In this document: one piece after another, positions 7,517 through 12,656 of the stretch
How positions within the stretch are numbered: position 1 is the stretch's first letter
How the letters are laid out: each line of letters opens with the position of its first letter
Assembly (NCBI GenBank): GCA_002415335.1
Contig: DHXL01000275.1
Coordinates: 1 to 12,967, forward strand
Length of the DNA: 12,967 nt
Reading direction: 5' to 3'
Source: Oxalobacteraceae bacterium UBA5157
GTDB lineage: Bacteria > Pseudomonadota > Gammaproteobacteria > Burkholderiales > Burkholderiaceae_D
Notes under the pieces: model-generated
The model's database searches: none
What the model was told of the DNA's origin: nothing
Seen by the model: the letters and a program-made list of their open reading frames with translations, nothing else
Translations under genes and position numbers: made by a program

Positions 7517-7540
7517 TACCGTAAATTAATTTTCGTTAAC
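7515..7540. promoter_or_regulatory. 26-bp near-palindrome, candidate operator
   Basis: Left half GTTACCGTAAATT and right half AATTTTCGTTAAC match each other's reverse complement at 11 of 13 positions, around a perfect AAATTAATTT core. It lies between the FrnE-like gene and the hydroxy-acid oxidase gene, ending one base before CTGAAGGCG, the region with the ribosome-binding site. The size and symmetry suit a dimeric regulator. The regulator is not identifiable from the sequence. Confidence 0.5.
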
Positions 7541-7554
7541 CTGAAGGCGCGCAA

Positions 7555-8700
7555 ATGACCGTCATTACCAATATCGAAGACCTGCGGATACTCGCCGAAA
7601 AGCGTGTTCCACGCATGTTTTACGACTATGCCGACTCCGGTTCCTGGACCGAGTCGACCTATCGGGCCAACAGCACCGATTTTGGCGGCATGAAATTCCG
7701 CCAGCGGGTTGCGGTGAATATGCAAAATCGCACGCTGCAAACCACCATGGCCGGCCAGACCGTCGCCATGCCGGTCGCGATTGCGCCGACCGGCTTGACC
7801 GGGATGCAGCACGCGGACGGTGAAATCCTCGCGGCCAGGGCAGCAGAAAAATTCGGCATTCCGTTCACGCTATCGACCATGAGCATCTGCTCGATCGAAG
7901 ACATCGCGGCGCACACCAGCGCACCATTCTGGTTTCAGCTGTACGTAATGAAAGACCGCAAGTTCATCGAACGTCTGATCGACCGCGCCAAAGCGGCCAA
8001 GTGCTCTGCGCTGATGCTGACGCTTGACTTGCAGATACTGGGCCAGCGCCACAAGGATCTAAAGAACGGCTTGTCGGCACCGCCGAGACTCACGCTGGCC
8101 AACATCTTGAATATGATGACGAAGCCGCGCTGGTGCATGGGCATGTTGCAGACGCCGCGCCGTTCGTTCGGCAATATAGTTGGGCACGCCAGCGATGTGT
8201 CCGACATGTCGTCGCTCGCCTCATGGACCGCGCAGCAGTTCGACCCGGCCCTCTCGTGGGACGATGTGCAATGGATCAAGCAGCGCTGGGGCGGCAAGCT
8301 GATCCTCAAGGGCATCATGGACGCGGAAGATGCGCGCCTCGCGGTACAAAGCGGCGCCGACGCATTAATTGTCTCGAACCACGGCGGCCGCCAACTCGAC
8401 GGTGCGCCTTCGAGTATTTCCGCTCTTCCGGCCATTGTCGAGGCCGTGGGCAGCCAGATCGAGGTGCATATGGATGGCGGTATTCGCTCGGGCCAGGACG
8501 TGATCAAGGCGCTCGCGCTGGGAGCCAAAGGCGCGTATATCGGCCGGGCGTTCCTGTACGGCCTGGGCGCGATGGGAGAGGAGGGTGTCGGCAAATGCCT
8601 CGACATCATCCGCAACGAACTCGATTTGACGATGGCATTTTGCGGCCTCACCGACATCAAGAAAGTGGATAGCAGGATTCTGCTGCCCGGTACTTATTGA
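7555..8700 (+). CDS. FMN-dependent alpha-hydroxy-acid oxidising protein (LldD / glycolate-oxidase family)
   Basis: The 381-residue protein has the length and motifs of the TIM-barrel FMN family that oxidises L-2-hydroxy acids such as L-lactate to 2-oxo acids. Visible are FYDYADSGS (Tyr23/Tyr25 region), PVAIAPTGLTGM, QLY (128-130) lining the flavin, Lys252 in LILKGIMDAEDA contacting FMN, the catalytic SNHGGRQLDG with His276 and substrate-binding Arg279, and the phosphate-binding DGGIRSGQDVIKALALGA and YIGRAF. ATG 7555 follows GAAGGCG. LTLDLQILGQRHKDLKNG replaces the common TVDTPVLGRRERDLRN-like stretch, so it is a distinct subgroup, and I avoid naming lactate as the proven substrate. Electrons may go to the quinone pool or to oxygen. 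A palindrome upstream suggests its own control. Confidence 0.93.
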   Translation: MTVITNIEDLRILAEKRVPRMFYDYADSGSWTESTYRANSTDFGGMKFRQRVAVNMQNRTLQTTMAGQTVAMPVAIAPTGLTGMQHADGEILAARAAEKFGIPFTLSTMSICSIEDIAAHTSAPFWFQLYVMKDRKFIERLIDRAKAAKCSALMLTLDLQILGQRHKDLKNGLSAPPRLTLANILNMMTKPRWCMGMLQTPRRSFGNIVGHASDVSDMSSLASWTAQQFDPALSWDDVQWIKQRWGGKLILKGIMDAEDARLAVQSGADALIVSNHGGRQLDGAPSSISALPAIVEAVGSQIEVHMDGGIRSGQDVIKALALGAKGAYIGRAFLYGLGAMGEEGVGKCLDIIRNELDLTMAFCGLTDIKKVDSRILLPGTY

Positions 8701-8708
8701 GTAAGTAC
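8690..8708 (+). other. Hairpin across the hydroxy-acid oxidase stop codon
   Basis: GTACTTA-TTGAG-TAAGTAC is a perfect 7-bp stem with a 5-base loop. It holds the TGA stop codon in its loop. No T-run follows. Confidence 0.35.
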
Positions 8709-8747
8709 GGCGAGATTGTCAGCGCTCCCCAAATTGCGGCATGAAAA

Positions 8748-8764
8748 CGCACGACAATGGTGCT
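8748..8764 (+). promoter_or_regulatory. NtrC-type enhancer site upstream of the ammonium transporter
   Basis: CGCACG-ACAAT-GGTGCT matches the NtrC consensus TGCACC-N5-GGTGCA at nine of twelve arm positions with the correct 5-bp spacer. Its centre at 8756 lies about 105 bp upstream of the start predicted from the sigma-54 promoter, the usual distance for an NtrC enhancer. It would activate transcription when nitrogen is scarce. Confidence 0.65.
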
Positions 8765-8824
8765 TCGCGTCTCGCCTTCTGGCCAGCTGAATAAATTATC
8801 CTGTTAAATCAATCGGTTCCAGTT

Positions 8825-8841
8825 TGCACCAAAATGGAATG
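8825..8841 (+). promoter_or_regulatory. NtrC half-site overlapping the -24 element
   Basis: TGCACC-AAAAT-GGAATG has a perfect left arm and spacer of an NtrC box but only GG of the right arm. That GG is the same GG as the -24 element of the sigma-54 promoter (8836-8837). If NtrC binds here it would compete with the polymerase rather than help it. Confidence 0.35.
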
Positions 8842-8850
8842 GATATTGCT
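8835..8850 (+). promoter_or_regulatory. Sigma-54 (-24/-12) promoter of the ammonium transporter gene
   Basis: TGGAATGGATATTGCT fits TGGCACG-N4-TTGCW. The invariant GG (8836-8837) and GC (8848-8849) have the required 12-bp register, and the flanking TTGCT is perfect. The predicted start is near 8861, leaving a leader of about 40 bases before ATG 8903. With the NtrC-like box upstream, this points to nitrogen-limited expression. Confidence 0.72.
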
Positions 8851-8902
8851 TGGTACCCAATGGTTTGATGCGATGGCGCACTAATATTGGGAGATATTGA
8901 GC

Positions 8903-10105
8903 ATGGAAGCACTTAAGAACGGAGCGGACGCCTTATTCATTCTGCTCGGCGGCATCATGATATTGGCGATGCACGCGGGTTTCGCGTTTTTGGAACTTGG
9001 CACGGTACGCAAGAAGAACCAAGTCAACGCGTTGGTCAAGATCCTGGCCGATTTTGCGATTTCGACGATGGCCTATTTCTTCGTCGGCTACAGCATTGCG
9101 TACGGGATCAATTTTTTTGCCAGCGCCGATATCTTGACGGCCAGGAATGGCTTCGAGCTCGTGAAGTTCTTCTTTCTGCTGACATTTGCCGCGGCCGTCC
9201 CCGCGATCATTTCCGGCGGTATCGCCGAACGCGCAAAATTTTATCCGCAATTGATTGCAACGGCCTTGTTGGTCGGGCTGGTCTATCCGTTTTTCGAAGG
9301 GATTGCCTGGAATCATCGATTTGGCATTCAGGCTTGGCTCAAGCTCATGTTTTCCGCAGAGTTCCATGATTTCGCCGGCTCGGTCGTAGTGCATGCGGTG
9401 GGCGGCTGGGCTGCGTTGCCGGCAGTGCTGCTGCTCGGCGCGCGCCGCGGCCGTTATATGAAAAATGGCGCAATCGCGGCCCATCCGCCGTCCAGCATCC
9501 CGTTTCTGGCGCTTGGCGCCTGGATACTGACCGTCGGCTGGTTCGGCTTTAACGTGATGAGCGCGCAAACCCTGGACAAGATGAACGGCCTGGTCGCCAT
9601 CAACTCGTTGATGGCAATGGTTGGCGGCACGCTGGTCGCCTTGGTGCTCGGCAAAAATGACCCAGGCTTCGTGTATAACGGCCCACTGGCGGGCCTGGTC
9701 GCCGTGTGCGCCGGGTCTGACCTGATGCACCCGCTCGGAGCCCTGGTGACTGGCGGCATTGCCGGCGCGATCTTCGTCTGGATGTTTACGCTGACGCAGA
9801 ATAAATGGAAAATCGATGACGTGCTCGGTGTGTGGCCGCTGCACGGTTTGTGCGGCGCGTGGGGCGGTATCGCCGCCGGTATTTTTGGACTGAAGGCATT
9901 GGGCGGCATCGGCGGCGTCTCGTTTTTTTCGCAGCTGATCGGCACTTTGCTCGGGATTTCGATTGCGCTGGTCGGCAGCGGCGTGATTTATGGCCTGCTG
10001 AAGAAAATCGTCGGTATTCGGCTCGACCCCGAACAGGAATATAACGGCGCCGATCTTTCGGTGCACAACATCACCGCATCGCCGGAGCGCGAGACGAGCT
10101 GGTAA
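8903..10105 (+). CDS. amtB: Ammonium transporter (Amt/AmtB family)
   Basis: The 400-residue protein with about eleven membrane spans conducts ammonium/ammonia across the inner membrane. The N-terminus ALFILLGGIMILAMHAGFAFLELG and NALVKILADF are typical of the family. Asp156 in FHDFAGSVVVH and the pore twin histidines His164 and His314 (GVWPLHGLCGAWGG) are present, as is a cytoplasmic tail ending in NGADLSVHNITASPE. ATG 8903 is preferred over TTG 8897 because GGGAGA lies 8 bp ahead of it. There is no cleavable signal peptide. In most proteobacteria amtB sits beside glnK, whose product gates it; neither neighbour here is a PII gene, so the partner must be encoded elsewhere. The sigma-54 promoter and NtrC box upstream support nitrogen control. 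Confidence 0.95.
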   Translation: MEALKNGADALFILLGGIMILAMHAGFAFLELGTVRKKNQVNALVKILADFAISTMAYFFVGYSIAYGINFFASADILTARNGFELVKFFFLLTFAAAVPAIISGGIAERAKFYPQLIATALLVGLVYPFFEGIAWNHRFGIQAWLKLMFSAEFHDFAGSVVVHAVGGWAALPAVLLLGARRGRYMKNGAIAAHPPSSIPFLALGAWILTVGWFGFNVMSAQTLDKMNGLVAINSLMAMVGGTLVALVLGKNDPGFVYNGPLAGLVAVCAGSDLMHPLGALVTGGIAGAIFVWMFTLTQNKWKIDDVLGVWPLHGLCGAWGGIAAGIFGLKALGGIGGVSFFSQLIGTLLGISIALVGSGVIYGLLKKIVGIRLDPEQEYNGADLSVHNITASPERETSW

Positions 10106-10111
10106 TCCGCT

Positions 10112-10128
10112 GGCGGCAGCTTGCCGCC
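10112..10128 (+). other. Short GC hairpin just after amtB
   Basis: GGCGGCA-GCT-TGCCGCC is a perfect 7-bp stem with a 3-base loop, 6 bp after the amtB stop codon. It is the first of two hairpins behind this gene. Confidence 0.45.
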
Positions 10129-10135
10129 TCTCAGG

Positions 10136-10172
10136 CCTGCAGAAGGCGACATTTGCGTTCGCCTTCTGCAGG
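10136..10172 (+). terminator. Strong hairpin after amtB, probable transcription end
   Basis: CCTGCAGAAGGCGA and TCGCCTTCTGCAGG form a perfect 14-bp stem around a 9-base loop. No T-run follows (ATTCCGGAATC comes next), so it differs from a textbook intrinsic terminator and could act in both directions or protect the mRNA 3' end. The core GAAGGCG...CGCCTTC recurs in the hairpin at 10908-10946. Confidence 0.6.
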
Positions 10173-10445
10173 ATTCCGGAATCAGAGCTGCAAGGCAAGG
10201 GCCCGCCGGCTTCACGTGTCGCCCAATAGAAATAATCTCTTTGAAATTAAAATTCAATTGTATTAGTCAATGAGCTATATTGATATTGTCAATTTGAGCT
10301 TTTGTTCCGGCGCGTTCAAAATACAAGTGAAATCTGAGCTATGCCCCAGGTTTTCAGCCGATTCTCTTCAGCGGGCCAGCGCCCGGCGAGAGGCGTGTCG
10401 GACATCAAATTGTTTTATCACTGTATGACCATCAAGGAGATTCAT
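10173..10445. promoter_or_regulatory. AT-rich leader of the rubrerythrin gene, with a cluster of dyads
   Basis: No gene is supported between the amtB hairpin and the rubrerythrin start. A sharply AT-rich block (about 10225-10330) holds three dyads with 7-bp centres: TTGAA-N7-TTCAA (10241-10257), ATTG-N7-CAAT (10257-10271) and ATTG-N7-CAAT (10279-10293). The last two are 22 bp apart, two helical turns, and each is followed by GAGCT. The array probably holds the promoter and operator of the rubrerythrin cluster, but I could not fix a -35/-10 pair. A clean ribosome-binding site, AAGGAG (10434-10439), ends the region. Confidence 0.5.
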
Positions 10446-10868
10446 ATGGCAAACCTCAAGGGCTCGAAAACCGAAGCCAATTTGAAGGCTGCGTTTGCGG
10501 GCGAATCGCAAGCGAACCGCCGTTACCTGTATTTCGCGAACAAAGCCGATATCGAAGGTCAGAACGATGTCGCCGCGCTGTTCCGCTCGACTGCGGAGGG
10601 CGAGACCGGTCACGCGCACGGTCACCTGGAATATCTGGAAATCGTGGGTGATCCTGCCACCGGCTTGCCGATCGGTTCGTCGCGTCAAAACCTGCAAGCG
10701 GCCGTCGCCGGCGAAACGCACGAATACACCGACATGTATCCGGGCATGGCCAAAGCAGCGCGCGAAGAAGGCTTTGACGAGATCGCCGACTGGTTTGAAA
10801 CGCTCGCCAAGGCCGAGCGTTCGCACGCCAATCGCTATCAAAAGGCGCTTGACGCGCTGGTCGACTAA
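10446..10868 (+). CDS. Rubrerythrin family diiron protein without rubredoxin domain
   Basis: The 140-residue protein is a single ferritin-like four-helix bundle. The diiron ligands of rubrerythrins are all in place: Glu20 (FAGESQANRRYLYFA), Glu53 and His56 (EGETGHAHGH), Glu90 and Glu93 (AGETHEYTDM), and Glu124 with His127 (AKAERSHANR). Rubrerythrins reduce hydrogen peroxide to water in the cytoplasm. The classical C-terminal rubredoxin domain that feeds in electrons is missing (the protein ends at LDALVD and no CxxC pair exists), so an outside donor is needed. AAGGAG 6 bp ahead fixes ATG 10446; an upstream in-frame start at 10341 would add residues unlike the family. Two hairpins follow before the Fe-S gene. 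Confidence 0.94.
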   Translation: MANLKGSKTEANLKAAFAGESQANRRYLYFANKADIEGQNDVAALFRSTAEGETGHAHGHLEYLEIVGDPATGLPIGSSRQNLQAAVAGETHEYTDMYPGMAKAAREEGFDEIADWFETLAKAERSHANRYQKALDALVD

Positions 10869-10883
10869 CGCGCGCAGCACGGT

Positions 10884-10908
10884 CCCTCTCTGGCAAGCGC
10901 CGAGAGGG
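10884..10908 (+). other. First of two tandem hairpins after rubrerythrin
   Basis: CCCTCTC-N11-GAGAGGG is a perfect 7-bp dyad, 15 bp after the rubrerythrin stop. Its last base is also the first base of the next, longer hairpin. Confidence 0.5.
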
Positions 10909-10946
10909 TTGAGTTGAAGGCGTGCTTCGCGCGCCTTCAACTCAAC
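10908..10946 (+). terminator. 18-bp-stem hairpin between rubrerythrin and the Fe-S gene
   Basis: GTTGAGTTGAAGGCGTGC pairs with GCGCGCCTTCAACTCAAC over 18 positions, with one T-G wobble and a TTC loop. No T-run follows. It would either end most rubrerythrin transcripts or stabilise their 3' end, and so separate expression of the abundant rubrerythrin from the downstream genes. No promoter was found between this hairpin and ATG 11007. Confidence 0.65.
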
Positions 10947-11006
10947 GTCGCTGTCCATCTCGGGTCGTCGTCCCTGTTGCATGGGGAATCAGTCAAAAGG
11001 CAAGTA

Positions 11007-12344
11007 ATGTCCAAAAGCGAAGGCAACCTCGAAGCGCCTACCCGACACGCTCTCGATTGGAAGAGCGCCGATTTTTACAGTCAGGATTCGCTTAACAAGG
11101 AGCTGGAGCGGGTGTTCGATATCTGCCACGGTTGCCGCCGCTGCGTCTCCTTGTGCGGCGCCTTTCCGACGCTGTTCGACCTGGTCGATGGCTCATCGAC
11201 GATGGAAGTGGATGGCGTCGACAAGAAGGATTTTCGGAAAGTCGTCGATCAATGCTATCTGTGCGACGTGTGCTACATGACCAAGTGTCCGTACACGCCG
11301 CCGCATTCCTGGAATGTCGATTTCCCGCACTTGATGCTGCGCGCCAAGGCGGTCAAATTTGAAAACGGCGAAGTGCATTTCCGCGATAAATTCTTATCGA
11401 ATACGGACGCGCTCGGCAGCTTAGCCGGCATTCCGATCGTGACCCAGACAGTGAACGCGGTGAACAAGACCAAACTCGCGCGCGGCATGATGGAAGACGC
11501 GATCGGGATTGACAAAGACGCTTGGCTGCCGCAATTCGCGAACAAGAAATTCCGCTCCGGTGCTGCGCAGTCAAAAGCTTATCCGGTGCGAGACGGCACG
11601 CTGACCCCGGGCAAGGTCGCCGTATATTCAACCTGTTACGTCAACTACAATGAACCGGGCATCGGGCACGACTTGCTCGCCATTCTCGACCACAATGAAA
11701 TCCCGTATGTGTTGGTCGAGAAAGAGGCGTGCTGCGGCATGCCGAAGCTCGAGCAGGGCAACCTGACCGGAGTGGAAGAAAAGAAGAAGATAAATATTCC
11801 ACACTTGGCCAAGCTGGCCAAGGAAGGCTACGCGATCCTGACGCCGATTCCATCCTGTACGCTGATGTACAAGCAGGAATTGCCGCTGATGTTTCCGGAG
11901 TGCGCCGATACGCAACTGGTGAAAGAAGCGATGTGGGATCCATTCGAATATTTCATCTCGCGCAATCGCGACGGTTTTCTGAAGACCGACTTCAAGCAAT
12001 CGCTGGGGAATATTTCGTACCATATCCCGTGCCACTCGCGCGTGCAAAACGTCGGCAGGAAAACCGCGGAAACCTTGCAACTGGTACCTGACACGAAGCT
12101 CAACATCGTGGAACGCTGCTCGGGCCACGCCGGTACTTTTGGCGTGAAAAAGGAATTCCACGCAACCGCAATGAAAATCGGAAAACCTGTGTTCAAGGCG
12201 ATGGCCAATAACGAACCCGATTATATTTCGTCCGACTGCCAGCTTGCTGCTCATCATATCGAGCAAGGCATGGAAGAGGCGGGGCTCAAGAAAGCCGAGA
12301 TGGCGCATCCGTTGACACTTTTACGCAAGGCCTACTCAATCTGA
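11007..12344 (+). CDS. Soluble iron-sulfur protein with two CCG domains (GlpC/HdrD-like)
   Basis: The 445-residue protein starts at ATG 11007 behind AAAAGGCAAG; an earlier in-frame start at 10914 would translate the hairpin and is unlikely. Two cysteine clusters for [4Fe-4S] centres come first: Cys40/43/46/50 (CX2CX2CX3C, last Cys not followed by Pro) and Cys83/86/89/94 (CX2CX2CX4CP). Then follow two cysteine-rich CCG domains as in heterodisulfide reductase HdrD and glycerol-3-phosphate dehydrogenase subunit GlpC: Cys210 with Cys242-Cys243-Gly, and Cys342 with Cys371-Ser-Gly plus Cys411. The second has CSG in place of CCG. No signal peptide or membrane span is seen. No flavin dehydrogenase subunit is adjacent. 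Its place between rubrerythrin and a ferritin-like gene suggests electron transfer to these diiron proteins; this is inference. Confidence 0.9.
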   Translation: MSKSEGNLEAPTRHALDWKSADFYSQDSLNKELERVFDICHGCRRCVSLCGAFPTLFDLVDGSSTMEVDGVDKKDFRKVVDQCYLCDVCYMTKCPYTPPHSWNVDFPHLMLRAKAVKFENGEVHFRDKFLSNTDALGSLAGIPIVTQTVNAVNKTKLARGMMEDAIGIDKDAWLPQFANKKFRSGAAQSKAYPVRDGTLTPGKVAVYSTCYVNYNEPGIGHDLLAILDHNEIPYVLVEKEACCGMPKLEQGNLTGVEEKKKINIPHLAKLAKEGYAILTPIPSCTLMYKQELPLMFPECADTQLVKEAMWDPFEYFISRNRDGFLKTDFKQSLGNISYHIPCHSRVQNVGRKTAETLQLVPDTKLNIVERCSGHAGTFGVKKEFHATAMKIGKPVFKAMANNEPDYISSDCQLAAHHIEQGMEEAGLKKAEMAHPLTLLRKAYSI

Positions 12345-12357
12345 AAGGAAGAAGAAC

Positions 12358-12651
12358 ATGTCGAATGAAGGCTATCACGAACCGATCCAGAAGCTGACGG
12401 TCGAAACGATGGACATGCACCGTGCGCTCACGTCCTTGATGGAAGAATTGGAAGCGGTCGACTGGTACAACCAGCGTGTCGATGCCTGCACCGACCCCGA
12501 GCTCAAGAGCATTCTTGCGCATAATCGCGACGAGGAAAAAGAACACGCGGCGATGGTGTTGGAATGGATACGCCGACATGATCCAAAAATGGATCATGAG
12601 CTGCGCGACGCGCTGTTCAAAACCGGTCCGATCACGGATCACAAGGAATAA
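12358..12651 (+). CDS. EncFtn-type (encapsulated ferritin-like) ferroxidase protein
   Basis: The 97-residue, two-helix protein closely resembles encapsulated ferritin (EncFtn) as in Rhodospirillum rubrum, as I recall that sequence. The segment MEELEAVDWYNQRVDA (28-43) and the following ILAHNRDEEKEHAAMVLEW (52-70) are nearly family-invariant. The ferroxidase ligands correspond to Glu30, Glu60 and His63, with Glu29, Glu32 and Tyr37 nearby. EncFtn forms a ring in which iron binds between subunits and is oxidised for storage inside an encapsulin shell. Here the chain ends at GPITDHKE, without the C-terminal extension that normally targets cargo to the shell, and no encapsulin gene is in the window. 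The start follows AAAGGAAG, 13 bp after the Fe-S gene. Strong identification of family; role here is open. Confidence 0.88.
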   Translation: MSNEGYHEPIQKLTVETMDMHRALTSLMEELEAVDWYNQRVDACTDPELKSILAHNRDEEKEHAAMVLEWIRRHDPKMDHELRDALFKTGPITDHKE

Positions 12652-12656
12652 ATAAA

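Noticed and set aside
8933..10198. Long open frame on the minus strand (421 codons)
   Set aside because: It lies antisense to the well-supported ammonium transporter. Its translation is rich in His, Gln and Arg without family motifs, as expected from a GC-rich complementary frame.
10280..10292. FNR/Anr-like site TTGAT...TCAA ahead of rubrerythrin
   Set aside because: The two TTGA/TCAA halves are 5 bp apart instead of the 6 required by TTGAT-N4-ATCAA, so the register is wrong.
10341..10445. Upstream ATG extending rubrerythrin by 35 residues
   Set aside because: The added residues are unlike the family, whereas AAGGAG lies 6 bp before ATG 10446 and places the first iron ligand at Glu20 as in known rubrerythrins.
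10914..11006. Upstream start giving the Fe-S protein 31 more residues
   Set aside because: It would translate the 18-bp hairpin. ATG 11007 has a ribosome-binding site and begins with a normal N-terminus.
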